64,000 nucleotides of DNA from Marinobacter halophilus (GTDB lineage Bacteria; Pseudomonadota; Gammaproteobacteria; Pseudomonadales; Oleiphilaceae): the NCBI RefSeq assembly GCF_003007685.1, contig NZ_PXNN01000005.1, positions 62,001 to 126,000 on the forward strand, given 5' to 3'. Each line of letters begins with the position of its first letter. Positions within the stretch are counted from its first letter, which is position 1. The notes below the pieces were generated by a model, which had not been told where the DNA came from, searched no databases, and saw nothing but the letters and a program-made list of their open reading frames with translations. This document shows positions 32,184 through 41,807 of the stretch, in pieces. A program made the position numbers and the translations under genes.

Positions 32184-34451
32184 TTACAAACCCGAATCCG
32201 CATGTTGCCCGGTAAACAGAGTGCCCTCAGTCAACGCTTTTGCCAGGTCAGCAGGCGGAATCGGTCGACTGATCAGATAACCCTGAGCCAGATTGCACCG
32301 GTGCGCCTTCAGGAAATTCAGCTGGTCCTCGGTCTCCACACCTTCTGCCACCACCTGAATGCCCAGGTTATGGGCCAGATTGATCACCGCCCGGGTGATC
32401 ACCGCATCATCGTGGCGCTCAGTCACGTTGGTGATGAAGGAGCGGTCGATCTTCAGTAGATCCACCGGGAAATCGCGCAGATAACCCAGCGACGAGTAGC
32501 CCACACCAAAATCATCAATGGCCAACTGAATGCCCAGTTCGCGTAATCGCGACAGCTGGCTCAGGTTGTGCTCGATGTTTTGAATGAAAATCTCCTCGGT
32601 CAGCTCAACCTCCAGCTTGCCGGGGTCAATGTTCTCGGATACCAGTGCCTCACGGATATGATCAATCAGCGATTCATCATCCAGTTCCCGGCCCGACAGG
32701 TTTACTGCCACCCGCAGTTGCTCGCAAGGTGTGCCTCGCCACTGCGCTAGCTGGCGGCAGGCGGCCAGTACCACCCAGCGACCAATCTCGGTGATTCGGC
32801 CGCTTTCCTCGGCTAACGGAATGAACTCGATAGGTGCCAGCATGCCCCGACGCGGGTGCTGCCAGCGAATGAGCGCTTCCACGCTGTTGATCTCACCCGT
32901 CGCCAGGTCCAGCTGAGGCTGATAGAACAGAACAAACTCATTATTGGCCAGAGCCTGGCTCAAATCCTTGTCCAGCTCCAGGCGCATCACCTCACGGTCC
33001 TGCATACCCTCGGTGTAAAACTGATAAGTGTTGCGCCCCTGGCTCTTGGCGCGGTATAGCGCAATGTCGGCATTTCTCATGAGCGTGTCGGCATCCAGGC
33101 CGCTCTGAGGGTAGACGGCGACGCCCATGGTGGCGGTAATGCTGTGGGGTTCGCCCTGAACGGCAAATGGCTCAGCAAAGCACTGTTTGATCTGGCCAAG
33201 CAAGTGAATGACGTCGTCGATATCATCCACTTGCTGCTGGCACACCATAAACTCATCACCGCCGGAATAGGCCACCAGAATGCGTTCGTTGCTCAGGCTG
33301 TTCAGTCGCTCAGACACTTTGATCAACAGCTCATCGCCGAATTGGTGGCCGAGGGTATCGTTAAGCACCTGGAACCGGTCCAGGTCCAGCATGACCAGTC
33401 CGACCTGGCGCATTTGCCGGTCAGCGATGTTGAGGGTGTGGGCCAGGTCTTCCATGAAAAAACGGCGGTTGGCCAGGCCGGTCAGGGTATCTGTAGATTC
33501 CAGCCGTTCAAGGTCTACCTGCATGGCGACGCGCTGATCGATTTCCTGTTCCAGCTCGCGCTGGGTCTTTAACAAAGCCTGATTGCGTTTGAGAATGAGC
33601 TGCACCAGCAGCGCCGTGAGCGCGGTCAGCAGACCCATCAGTAGCAAACTGGCAAAAGTCACGGTTGGCCAGAAGCTGCGCTGGCTGTTGACCCAGGCCT
33701 GACTGGGCTGCAAGGTCAGGGCCCAGTTCAGGGTTGGCAGCTGTATCGGAACGGTATAACTGAAGCTATTATCCACATCGGCTAATGTGTCCAGAAGATA
33801 GGCGGGTGCGCCGGCATCCTGGATCTCAATCTGGAAGTGTTCAAGCACTCGACTGGTCAGTAGTTGCTCTGCCAGCACTTCTATTCGGAACACACCGGCG
33901 ATAAAGCCGTTATTGGCTTCACCGGCGCCTACCGGATAGTAAATGACCATGCCTTTGCCGCCCTGGTGCAGATCAATGATTCCGGACAGATCGTACTGGC
34001 CGGTGGCGGCGGCCTGTTCCAGGGCCTTCCGGCGCTGATTGTTAAACGCGACGTTGTAGCCAACTACAGCTTGGTTGCCGGTCAGCGGTTCCAGCCAGCG
34101 AATGATAAAATTGCTGTCGATCCATTCGATGGCCTGGTAAACGCCGAAATCGTCAAGGTAGTTTTTGGCGTCAAGACGCCACAGTTGTTCCAGGATTTCT
34201 GGTTCGGCGTTCAGCCGGTCGGCCATGCGGCCGATGGCCTGCACATGCACCATGAATTCCCGCTCCAGATTGTTGGCCAGGGCCCGGGCCTCGTTGTTGA
34301 GGTTGGCTTGTATCTGATGGTTGTCCTGTTGAATCAGGCCTTCGCGAAGCCCAGCGGCCATAGCCAGAAAAACCAGAAAAATCACCAACACAAACACCGG
34401 GCTCATCAGCCATCGGATAACGGGTTTGGTGAAGGTTGCAGGTCTTTCCAC
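32184..34451 (-). CDS. GGDEF-EAL cyclic-di-GMP enzyme with CHASE sensor
   Basis: 755 residues. Membrane helix at about 14-36, periplasmic CHASE-like sensor (RMADRLNAEPEILEQLW and GVYQAIEWIDSNFIIRWLEPL), second helix near 275, then GGDEF (YSGGDEF intact) and EAL. In the EAL domain the catalytic EALIRW, the ELTE motif and DDFGVGYSSL loop are all present, so phosphodiesterase activity is likely; the GGDEF may be active or regulatory. Starts at GTG with GGAG six bases upstream. Confidence 0.92.
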   Translation of the reverse strand: MERPATFTKPVIRWLMSPVFVLVIFLVFLAMAAGLREGLIQQDNHQIQANLNNEARALANNLEREFMVHVQAIGRMADRLNAEPEILEQLWRLDAKNYLDDFGVYQAIEWIDSNFIIRWLEPLTGNQAVVGYNVAFNNQRRKALEQAAATGQYDLSGIIDLHQGGKGMVIYYPVGAGEANNGFIAGVFRIEVLAEQLLTSRVLEHFQIEIQDAGAPAYLLDTLADVDNSFSYTVPIQLPTLNWALTLQPSQAWVNSQRSFWPTVTFASLLLMGLLTALTALLVQLILKRNQALLKTQRELEQEIDQRVAMQVDLERLESTDTLTGLANRRFFMEDLAHTLNIADRQMRQVGLVMLDLDRFQVLNDTLGHQFGDELLIKVSERLNSLSNERILVAYSGGDEFMVCQQQVDDIDDVIHLLGQIKQCFAEPFAVQGEPHSITATMGVAVYPQSGLDADTLMRNADIALYRAKSQGRNTYQFYTEGMQDREVMRLELDKDLSQALANNEFVLFYQPQLDLATGEINSVEALIRWQHPRRGMLAPIEFIPLAEESGRITEIGRWVVLAACRQLAQWRGTPCEQLRVAVNLSGRELDDESLIDHIREALVSENIDPGKLEVELTEEIFIQNIEHNLSQLSRLRELGIQLAIDDFGVGYSSLGYLRDFPVDLLKIDRSFITNVTERHDDAVITRAVINLAHNLGIQVVAEGVETEDQLNFLKAHRCNLAQGYLISRPIPPADLAKALTEGTLFTGQHADSGL

Positions 34452-34510
34452 AGGCGGCTCCGCTTGATTAGTCGACAGGCTGATCAGGATTAACGGTCGA
34501 TCGCGCCTGA

Positions 34511-35839
34511 TTATGAGGCATTGTCATCCGGTTTGGCCATGAGCTGTCGAATCCTTTCCTGCAGAGACACATCATAAGCGCCATCCGGTAACGGCGCGTG
34601 AATTTCTCTCACTGTATTTCCTTCAGTTGTCTGTTTGCCAAGATCGATCACCTGCGGCGTCAGCGGGCGCTTGTCGGCATTCAGCAGTATTTCCACCTTC
34701 GGACGCAGCTTGCGGGCCGGGTGAGTGCTGATGACCAGTGCAATTTCGCCGGTGTTAAGTTCTACCAGGCTGCCGGGCGGATAGATGCCGATCAGGCGAA
34801 TGAAGGCCTCCACCAGGTCGGCATCAAACTGATCGCCACGATTCCGGTACAGCATGCGGGCCGCCTCAGCCGGCGATATGGCGTCCCGATAACAACGGTC
34901 ACTGGTCATGGCGTCGTAGGCGTCAACAATGGCCACCAGTCTGGCAAACCGGCTGATCTGATATTCGTTTAGTCGACCAGGGTAGCCCTGCCCGTCCATG
35001 CGCTCGTGATGGTGCAGGGTGACGTCGCTGATGATCCGGTCCAGGCCGGGGTCCTGCAACAGAAGCTGGTGGCCGAGAATGGTGTGTTCCTGCATGACCG
35101 CATACTCCTCCGGGGTCAGTGGCCCGGGTTTGTTGAGAATCCGGTCGGGCACTTTCAGTTTGCCGATGTCATGCAGCAGGCCACACAGGCCGGCAACTTC
35201 CAGCTCGTCGTCGGGCAGGCCAACAAAGCGGGCAAAGGCTACGGTAAATATGGCGACCCGCAGGCAGTGTTCGGCGGTGTAGGAATCCCGGTCTTTAATT
35301 CGGGCCAGCCAAAGCATTGCGCTGGCATTGGCTTTCACACTGTTAACACAGTCGCGGATCAGGGGTCGGGCAGTTTCCAGTTGCAGATCGTTATGCTGTT
35401 CGATGTTGCGAATGGTTTGTTCGATAAACTGGTGGGTGCGACTCCAGGCTTGCGCGGCGCGTGGCATTTCCTCCCGGAGTGCTCGGGTCTCCGCGAGTGG
35501 TTCATTAGTGCGTTGTTTGAGCGAGGGAATCTGATCGAGTACCGGCATCAGGCGGATTTCTTCATCTTCGACCAGCACCCAGTTGCAGTATTGACGAAGA
35601 ACACGGGCTTCTGAGTCGGTTGCCAGGGTAAATCCCTGAAACAGAACGGGAACTTCAGTCCAGGGCCGGTCCAGTTTAACGACCCGCATACCTGGCTGCA
35701 GCAAATCCACCGGTAAACGGGCTCTTTGCAGTCGGGACTCAGCCTGCAGGCGAGCAGGTTCGATGTTTTTGGTGGGCGTTGATTGAGGACGTCCGTGCTT
35801 GCCTGGTTTACTTCGGAACCACATGGCTCTGCCAGTCAT
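34511..35839 (-). CDS. HD-GYP domain cyclic-di-GMP phosphodiesterase (DUF3391)
   Basis: 442 residues. N-terminal DUF3391 region (LPVDLLQPGMRVVKLDRPW), then HD-GYP: LLHDIGKLKVPDRILNKPG carries the HD pair, and HHERMDGQGYPGRL the GYP signature. Degrades cyclic-di-GMP to GMP. Third c-di-GMP protein in 10 kb. The ATG at 35839 lacks a strong ribosome-binding site; an ATG five codons later is possible. Confidence 0.93.
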   Translation of the reverse strand: MTGRAMWFRSKPGKHGRPQSTPTKNIEPARLQAESRLQRARLPVDLLQPGMRVVKLDRPWTEVPVLFQGFTLATDSEARVLRQYCNWVLVEDEEIRLMPVLDQIPSLKQRTNEPLAETRALREEMPRAAQAWSRTHQFIEQTIRNIEQHNDLQLETARPLIRDCVNSVKANASAMLWLARIKDRDSYTAEHCLRVAIFTVAFARFVGLPDDELEVAGLCGLLHDIGKLKVPDRILNKPGPLTPEEYAVMQEHTILGHQLLLQDPGLDRIISDVTLHHHERMDGQGYPGRLNEYQISRFARLVAIVDAYDAMTSDRCYRDAISPAEAARMLYRNRGDQFDADLVEAFIRLIGIYPPGSLVELNTGEIALVISTHPARKLRPKVEILLNADKRPLTPQVIDLGKQTTEGNTVREIHAPLPDGAYDVSLQERIRQLMAKPDDNAS

Positions 35840-35932
35840 CTGAATTGTTGAATCCAGATTATGTCAGAGCCTTGCCAGCGGTAACAGCCGTTAGCCCGAA
35901 CTGTGATCAGGTTCCCGATTTAAAAATAAGGC

Positions 35933-36370
35933 TCAAGCGCGTTCGGAGGGTGGAAGAACGCCCAGTTTCGGGATTTCCTGTTTCGGACAATGATCCATGA
36001 CGACCTTGAGGCCGGCAGCCTCGGCGCGACTGGCTCCGGACTCGTTGATCACACCAATTTGCAGCCAGAGCACCGGTATGGTTTGGGCAATGGCCTGGTC
36101 GATCACCGTATCGGTGCGTTCCGGCGCCAGGAAAAGTTCTGCCATGTCCACAGGCTCCGGCAATGAGGCGAGGTCGGCATAGACAGTTTCACCAAGAATC
36201 TGCTGGCCGGCGAGCCCGGGGTTGACCGGGATCACCCGATAACCCTGACGCTGGAGGTACTCCATTACTTCATGGGAGGGGCGATGGGTCTTTTCACTGG
36301 CACCTACCAGCGCAATGGTGCGTACCGATTCAAGAATGGCTTTTAGCTGATCAGGGCTGTTACTCGGCAT
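35933..36370 (-). CDS. CoA-binding domain protein (YccU family)
   Basis: 145 residues, one Rossmann-type CoA-binding domain: IALVGASEKTHRPSHEVMEYLQRQGYRVIPVNPGLAGQ, then AELFLAPERTDTVIDQAI and WLQIGVINESGASRAEAAGL. Resembles the N-terminal part of succinyl-CoA ligase alpha and YccU. Probably binds a nucleotide or CoA in the cytosol; physiological role unknown. Lies 19 bases downstream of folX on the same strand. Confidence 0.88.
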   Translation of the reverse strand: MPSNSPDQLKAILESVRTIALVGASEKTHRPSHEVMEYLQRQGYRVIPVNPGLAGQQILGETVYADLASLPEPVDMAELFLAPERTDTVIDQAIAQTIPVLWLQIGVINESGASRAEAAGLKVVMDHCPKQEIPKLGVLPPSERA

Positions 36371-36389
36371 GGGGCATGGATCTCAAGGG

Positions 36390-36764
36390 TTAACGGTGGG
36401 CTTCAAGGCAGACGGATACCGACTCGGCATAGCGTAACGCGTGCGGCTTGTCGATTTCCACCTGTGCCCACTGCACCGCATGATGCTCCATTACAATCGC
36501 CAACACCTCGTGGGTCAGCCGCTCCAGCAGAGCGAAGCGGTTGCCGTCCACATGCGCGATGATCTGCTTGGTGATGGTCCGGTAGTTCAGGGCCGCAGAG
36601 ATCTCGTTCCGGATGATGGCCTCGGAGGCGTCGTAGCGGAGCGTGACGTTGATCACCACGTCCTGCTGATTGTTGATCTCTTCCTCTTTGATACCGATGT
36701 AGGCGCGCAGCAAAAGATTCTTGATCCTGACCCGGGCCAGGTGATCTCCGGTCATATCTGCCAT
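36390..36764 (-). CDS. folX: Dihydroneopterin triphosphate 2'-epimerase
   Basis: 124 residues of the FolB/FolX tunnelling fold: [30 protein letters not shown] and a C-terminal [20 protein letters not shown]. The E residue in IGIKEEE and the Lys of IDKPHALR are the expected catalytic site. FolX epimerises dihydroneopterin (triphosphate); the preceding gene folE makes its substrate, which supports the assignment over FolB. 25 bases downstream of folE. Confidence 0.85.
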   Translation of the reverse strand: MADMTGDHLARVRIKNLLLRAYIGIKEEEINNQQDVVINVTLRYDASEAIIRNEISAALNYRTITKQIIAHVDGNRFALLERLTHEVLAIVMEHHAVQWAQVEIDKPHALRYAESVSVCLEAHR

Positions 36765-36789
36765 GAAACCTCCCTGAGGAACGTCGATA

Positions 36790-37359
36790 TCAGCGATGGT
36801 TGCCGATCAGATTTAGAAACTCGCTGCGTGTGGCCTGGGACTTGCGGAACTGCCCGAGCATCATCGAGGTTTTCATGCGAGAGTTCTGCTTTTCCACGCC
36901 CCGCATCATCATGCACATGTGCTGGGCCTCGATGACCACGGCCACACCTTTGGCGCCGGTTACGTTTTCGACGGCCTCAGCTATCTGACGGGTCAGGTTT
37001 TCCTGAATCTGCAGCCGTCTTGCATACATATCCACAATGCGAGCGAACTTGGACAGGCCCAGAACCTTGCCCTGGGGCAGGTAGGCGATGTGACATTTGC
37101 CGATAAACGGCAACATGTGGTGCTCACACATGCTGTATAGCTCGATGTCCTGAATGACGACCATCTCATCCATGGCCGATTCGAACACCGCATTATTAAC
37201 CAGCTCATCGAGATTCTGCTGGTAGCCGCGGGTTAAAAACTGCATGGCTTTGGCAGCCCGCATCGGCGTATCCTGAAGACCTTCACGGTCAGCATTTTCG
37301 CCAAGGCCTTCGATGATGGCGCGGTAATGACCGGCAAGGTCGTCCAGAGGTAAAGTCAT
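36790..37359 (-). CDS. folE: GTP cyclohydrolase I
   Basis: 189 residues. Zinc and substrate elements visible: MCEHHMLPF (Cys and two His), [27 protein letters not shown], and [10 protein letters not shown] with the second zinc Cys. Converts GTP to 7,8-dihydroneopterin triphosphate, the first step of folate and related pteridine synthesis. First gene of a folE-folX-yccU-like unit. Confidence 0.96.
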   Translation of the reverse strand: MTLPLDDLAGHYRAIIEGLGENADREGLQDTPMRAAKAMQFLTRGYQQNLDELVNNAVFESAMDEMVVIQDIELYSMCEHHMLPFIGKCHIAYLPQGKVLGLSKFARIVDMYARRLQIQENLTRQIAEAVENVTGAKGVAVVIEAQHMCMMMRGVEKQNSRMKTSMMLGQFRKSQATRSEFLNLIGNHR

Positions 37360-37537
37360 AGTCTTTTCCGGTTGCTGTCTGATACAGGCGCAAGCTTAAG
37401 GGAATTTATAAGCTATCTCCACGCTTTACGTGGCATCGTCTATTATGGACCAGTTCACGAACGCCATTCAGTCATCTGGCAGGCGCTGCGGGTTTGCACT
37501 AGAGTAATGAGCGTTGGCGGCGCGTCGGGACCAAAAG

Positions 37538-38458
37538 ATGGAACAGGTTATACCGGGATCAGAAATCAGGGCGGAACAACGCCAGGACATTTATACTCTC
37601 GAGGCCTGGCAGCAGGCTGGGAAATGGTTCAGCTACGACGGCCATGCCATTTTCAGCCGAATGGCCGGCGCCGGTGCACCCCTGGTGTTGCTGCATGGCT
37701 TTCCCACGGCCAGTTGGGACTGGAGCCGGATCTGGCAGATGTTGGCATCACAGAATCAGCTGTTAAGCCTCGATATGCTGGGGTTCGGCTTTTCCGACAA
37801 GCCCAGCGATTATGCCTACAGCATTGAAGATCAGGCTGACCTGGTCCAGGGCTGGATTGAAGGCCTTGGCCTGACTTCGGTACATTTACTGGCTCACGAT
37901 TACGGTTCAACGGTGGTTCAGGAATTGCTGGCAAGAGATCAGGAAGCCTCACTGTCGTTTCGTATCGCCAGCGTTTGCCTGCTCAATGGTGGTTTGTTTC
38001 CGGAAGTGCACAACCCATTGCTGATCCAAAAAATTCTGAAAAGTCCGCTGGGCGGCCTGATCAGCCGGGGGCTGACTCGCGGCACCTTCGAGCGAAATTT
38101 CCGCCGGTTGTTCGGTGAGCGCAACCCGCCAGAGCACCCGGACATGGAAGATTTCTGGCAACTGCTGACCTACAATAACGGTCGCGGAATTCTGCACCAA
38201 CTGATCCAGTTTATGGAAGAACGCCGCTGTCATCGCAACCGCTGGGTTGGTGCCCTCCAGAATGCGTCACAACCTATGCGGTTGATTACTGGCACGGCCG
38301 ATCCGGTCTCTGGTAGCGCCATGGCGCGTCGGTACCGTGAACTGATTCCAGCGCCGGACGTGGTCAGCCTCAGAAACGTCGGTCACTACCCGCACTTTGA
38401 AGCTCCCTGGGATGTGTTCAGTGCGTATCGGGATTTCCGCGGGAGCTTCAGCGACTGA
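37538..38458 (+). CDS. MEST-like alpha/beta hydrolase
   Basis: 306 residues. Oxyanion region LLHGFPTASWDWSRIW; nucleophile elbow HDYGST, in which Asp takes the place of the usual Ser, as in epoxide hydrolases and haloalkane dehalogenases; an acid near TGTADPVSG; catalytic His in GHYPHFEAP. From memory, HDYG-TVVQELL, LLNGGLFPEVHNPLLIQKIL and RWVGAL closely follow the vertebrate imprinted gene product MEST. Hydrolysis of an epoxide or ester is possible; substrate unknown. The ATG at 37538 has a weak ribosome-binding site; a TTG eight codons earlier is possible. Confidence 0.82.
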   Translation: MEQVIPGSEIRAEQRQDIYTLEAWQQAGKWFSYDGHAIFSRMAGAGAPLVLLHGFPTASWDWSRIWQMLASQNQLLSLDMLGFGFSDKPSDYAYSIEDQADLVQGWIEGLGLTSVHLLAHDYGSTVVQELLARDQEASLSFRIASVCLLNGGLFPEVHNPLLIQKILKSPLGGLISRGLTRGTFERNFRRLFGERNPPEHPDMEDFWQLLTYNNGRGILHQLIQFMEERRCHRNRWVGALQNASQPMRLITGTADPVSGSAMARRYRELIPAPDVVSLRNVGHYPHFEAPWDVFSAYRDFRGSFSD

Positions 38459-38509
38459 TACGTGTCAGTCTAGGTGCCGTTATCGCCGGGCTGCGAAAGG
38501 GAGCATTTG

Positions 38510-39592
38510 ATGACCGCAATTCATATCAAGACACCCGCGCTGACCATCCGGGCCGGCCGCAGGGCGCTTCAACGCCTCAAAGAAAAGCCACTGAGCCCGG
38601 CGGATATTCACGTCATTCCGGGTGCCGCCGGTGGCCCCAAAGCCCTGGGTCTCAGTGGTCTGGATAAAGCCATTTTCGGGGACTGGTTGCCCCGGGGCCC
38701 ACAAGCGCGGGTACTGATCGGCTCATCCATTGGCAGCTGGCGCTTTGCCGCCATTGCTTCCTCCGACGATCCCAAAGCCCAGCTGACCAAACTGGCCGAA
38801 CTCTACACCAGTCAACGCTTCGCCAAAGGTGTGAGTGCCGCCGAAGTGTCTCGAAAAAGCGTGCTGTTTCTGGAAGAGCTATTGGGCGGGCGAGAGGACT
38901 TCATTCTGAACCACCCCTGGTATCGGCTAAACGTGGTGGTGGTCAGAAGCCTTGGTTTGCTTGAGCACGATGCCCGGGGTCGCCTGAGCCTTGGGCTGGT
39001 GAATGCGATCAGTGCCAACATGGTCAGCCGTCGTCATCTGGGGCGGTTTATGGAGCGGGGTATCGTGCATGACACACGCAGCAACTCACCGGTCGCGAAG
39101 CTGGTGGATTTCCCCCGTCACGAGATAGCGCTGTCCCGGGTGAACCTGCAGCCGGCGTTGCTGGCGTCGGCGTCGATTCCGCTGGTGATGTCCGGCGTCC
39201 GCAACATTCCGGGTGCGCCGGAGGGTGTCTATCGCGACGGCGGGTTGCTGGACTACCATCTGGATCTGCCTTATGAGCAGCCCGGCATCATTCTGTACCC
39301 ACACTTCACTGATAAGGTGGTGCCCGGCTGGTTCGACAAAACCTTGCCCTGGCGACGGGGTGATGCAACCCGATTGCAGGATGTGCTGTTGGTTTCGCCG
39401 TCTCGGGAGTATCTGGATAGTCTGCCGGATCGTAAACTGCCAGACCGGAAGGATTTCGAGAAGTACCTTGGCGATGACGCCGGGCGCGAACGATCCTGGC
39501 GAGCGTCAATTGCCGAGAGCGACCGCCTCGGGGATGAGTTTCTGGAACTGGCCGAAAGCGGGCGGCTTCCGGACCGGATTCAGCCTTTATAG
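38510..39592 (+). CDS. Patatin-like phospholipase
   Basis: 360 residues. The nucleophile loop is GSSIGSW (GxSxG with Ser as nucleophile) and the catalytic Asp is in YRDGGLLDYH (DGG), the Ser-Asp dyad of patatin enzymes. GGPKALGLSGL early in the chain is a plausible oxyanion loop. No signal peptide, so cytosolic or peripherally membrane-bound. Probably deacylates phospholipids or other lipids. GGGAG lies eight bases before the ATG. About 50 bases after the MEST-like gene, possibly the same unit. Confidence 0.88.
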   Translation: MTAIHIKTPALTIRAGRRALQRLKEKPLSPADIHVIPGAAGGPKALGLSGLDKAIFGDWLPRGPQARVLIGSSIGSWRFAAIASSDDPKAQLTKLAELYTSQRFAKGVSAAEVSRKSVLFLEELLGGREDFILNHPWYRLNVVVVRSLGLLEHDARGRLSLGLVNAISANMVSRRHLGRFMERGIVHDTRSNSPVAKLVDFPRHEIALSRVNLQPALLASASIPLVMSGVRNIPGAPEGVYRDGGLLDYHLDLPYEQPGIILYPHFTDKVVPGWFDKTLPWRRGDATRLQDVLLVSPSREYLDSLPDRKLPDRKDFEKYLGDDAGRERSWRASIAESDRLGDEFLELAESGRLPDRIQPL

Positions 39593-39655
39593 TTTCATGC
39601 TTTCACCACTCCCCGAGCCAGACCTATACTCAAAAAAACAGATGAGGAGACAAAC

Positions 39656-39904
39656 GTGGCAGAAGAACAACCGACCATCGCCAAAAAGGCCCCGTACACC
39701 GTGCAGGTTGAGGGCGGCAAAAATTATTTCTGGTGTGCCTGTGGCCGCAGTGAGACACAGCCGTTCTGCGATGGCTCCCACAAGGGTACGGAGTTTACAC
39801 CGGTGAAATACACCGCCGAGAAAAGCGAATGGCTTTGGTTCTGTGGCTGCAAACAGACCGGCACCCCGCCACTGTGTGATGGCAGCCACAAAAACCTCAA
39901 GTGA
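39656..39904 (+). CDS. CDGSH iron-sulfur domain protein (two domains)
   Basis: 82 residues with two CDGSH motifs: CACGRSETQPFCDGSHKG and CGCKQTGTPPLCDGSHKN, each giving the three-Cys, one-His ligand set of a 2Fe-2S cluster. Small soluble electron-transfer or redox-sensing protein. Starts at GTG after GAGGAGA. Its stop is immediately followed by the stop of the PAS protein on the opposite strand. Confidence 0.93.
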   Translation: MAEEQPTIAKKAPYTVQVEGGKNYFWCACGRSETQPFCDGSHKGTEFTPVKYTAEKSEWLWFCGCKQTGTPPLCDGSHKNLK

Positions 39905-40912
39905 TCAGGTGTCCGTGGCAGGGCCCGGCACGGCGCTTATCCGGTAACCGGTGACGCCATGGACCGGGTTTGTCAGCGCCATTACCCGCACGATCATCGG
40001 CACGGTTAACTCGGTGTTACGATGTAGCAGGTTCAGATCAACCCGCGCCATGGTCTTATCCTGGCGTGCTGCCGCCAGAGATTGGTTGAACCGCAGGCGG
40101 TCTGGCTCAGTGATGAGCCCGGTAAAAGGTTGGTCGACAAGGTCCGCCGGTGCGCGGCCGAGGAAGTCTGCGGCTTGGGCTGAGAGGAAACCGATATGCC
40201 CGTGTTCATCGAGTTCGCCTATGATCGCGCCAGATAACGCCACCAGGTCCCGGCTTCGGGATTCACTGTCATTTAATGCGTGACGCAGCACGTTTTTTTG
40301 TACCTGCAGGTTGGTGAGCTGCTGCTCGATGGCTACCTGATGGCTCATTAGCTGCCCGATAGCCAGTGTTTTCCGGTGGCTCTGACGGCACAGGGCCAGC
40401 GCCAGCAGAGTTGCCAAGGTTGTGATGAGTGCGCCACCGGCCAGAACCTGCCAGCGGATCTGCCGGGTAGGCTGTTCCAGCAAACGGGCCCCGGGTATGG
40501 TGGTGACCATCCAGTGTTGACCGTTGGTTTGCAGCTCCGTGCGCAGGGACTGTGCCGTGTTTTCGATAGTACCCAGTGTTAGCACCGGCGTTTTGGTGTG
40601 GCGCTCCAGGGTGTCGATTCTCAGGCCCATGTCGTCGTGAAGCGCCTCAGCCAGGGCGACTTCAAGAGAGCGGGCGTTGCCATTCTGGGCGGATGAATTC
40701 TGTAGGTGAATGACCACTTGCCCGACCAGAGCCTGGTGCATGGCCTGGTAACGCTGTTGGGCAAGGTGTTGTGTGGCGTCTGAAGCTTCGCGGGCGGTGA
40801 CCAGGCTGACAACGACGCCCGCCAGCAGAATCAGGGCCGGTGCCCACAGTCCTGGCCACAAGTAATATCGGCGGGGGCCGGAGGGTGAAATGTCATAGAG
40901 GTCGCTATCCAT
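39905..40912 (-). CDS. Membrane PAS-domain sensor without output domain
   Basis: 335 residues. Two membrane helices (about 20-38 and 158-180) flank an extracytoplasmic region; then a coiled coil and a PAS-like domain (ALSGAIIGELDEHGHIGFLSAQAADFLGRAPADLVDQPFTGLI) near the C-terminus. There is no kinase, GGDEF or methyl-accepting module. It could act through a partner or be a C-terminally shortened sensor. Convergent with, and touching, the CDGSH gene; 82 bases downstream of znuB. Confidence 0.75.
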   Translation of the reverse strand: MDSDLYDISPSGPRRYYLWPGLWAPALILLAGVVVSLVTAREASDATQHLAQQRYQAMHQALVGQVVIHLQNSSAQNGNARSLEVALAEALHDDMGLRIDTLERHTKTPVLTLGTIENTAQSLRTELQTNGQHWMVTTIPGARLLEQPTRQIRWQVLAGGALITTLATLLALALCRQSHRKTLAIGQLMSHQVAIEQQLTNLQVQKNVLRHALNDSESRSRDLVALSGAIIGELDEHGHIGFLSAQAADFLGRAPADLVDQPFTGLITEPDRLRFNQSLAAARQDKTMARVDLNLLHRNTELTVPMIVRVMALTNPVHGVTGYRISAVPGPATDT

Positions 40913-40994
40913 GCGCGGGTGCCTTTGCAGCTATTGCTGAACGGGTGTCCAGTCAACTCTAGACCAGACCAGCGGGATGCGAAAGCGACGGCCC

Positions 40995-41807
40995 TCAATG
41001 GCTGGCGTTGCGGGCGGTGCCGTAGACCACAAGAAAGGTCAGAAAAGCCGTCACCACCACCGAGGGGCCCGCGGGCGTATCCAGGTGCCAGGACAAGCTC
41101 AGACCGCCGGTGACGGCAATAACTCCGAAGATCACGGCCAGTGCCATCATGTGTTCTGGATTTCTGGCCAGCCTGCGTGCCGTAGCCGCAGGGATGATCA
41201 GGAGCGCGGTAATCAGCAATACTCCGACAATCTTCATGGCTACGGCAATCACCAGTGAGAACATCAGCATCAGTGCCAGTCTCAGCCTTTCCACCGGGAC
41301 GCCTTCCACCCGCGCCAGCTCTTCGTGAATGGTGCTCATCAACAACCCGCGCCAAAGGACTGCCAGCAACGCCAGCACAAAGGCGGCGCCGCCGTAAATC
41401 CAGATCAGGTCCTGTCGGCTCATGGCGAGCAGATCTCCGAACAACAGTCCGGTCAGGTCGACCCGGACATCGGGCATGAAGCTCAGGGTGACCAGGCCGA
41501 TGGCCAGGGCGCTGTGTGCCAGGATTCCGAGCAGGGTGTCGGTCGCCAGCGCGCGGGTACGGGACAGCAGCACCAGGGCAATAGCGATGGTGACGCAGGT
41601 AATGATGACGCCGAGATTCAACGGTACGCTGATCAGAAAACTCAGGGCGATACCCAGCAAAGCTGAGTGCGCGAGGGTGTCGCCGAAATAGGCCATCCGG
41701 CGCCAGACCACAAAGCAGCCCAGAGGGCCGGCGACTAGAGCCACTCCCAAGCCGCCCAGCAGGGCACGCCAGAAAAAGTCGCCCAGCACTGAATCAATGA
41801 TGGTCAT
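40995..41807 (-). CDS. znuB: Zinc ABC transporter permease
   Basis: 270 residues, seven or eight hydrophobic helices of the ABC-3 permease family: FFWRALLGGLGVALVAGPLGCFVVWRRMAYFGDTLAHSALLGIAL at the start and KIVGVLLITALLIIPAATARRLARNPE near the end. Imports Zn2+ together with ZnuC and a periplasmic ZnuA, which is not in this window. Overlaps znuC by 14 bases. Confidence 0.93.
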   Translation of the reverse strand: MTIIDSVLGDFFWRALLGGLGVALVAGPLGCFVVWRRMAYFGDTLAHSALLGIALSFLISVPLNLGVIITCVTIAIALVLLSRTRALATDTLLGILAHSALAIGLVTLSFMPDVRVDLTGLLFGDLLAMSRQDLIWIYGGAAFVLALLAVLWRGLLMSTIHEELARVEGVPVERLRLALMLMFSLVIAVAMKIVGVLLITALLIIPAATARRLARNPEHMMALAVIFGVIAVTGGLSLSWHLDTPAGPSVVVTAFLTFLVVYGTARNASH

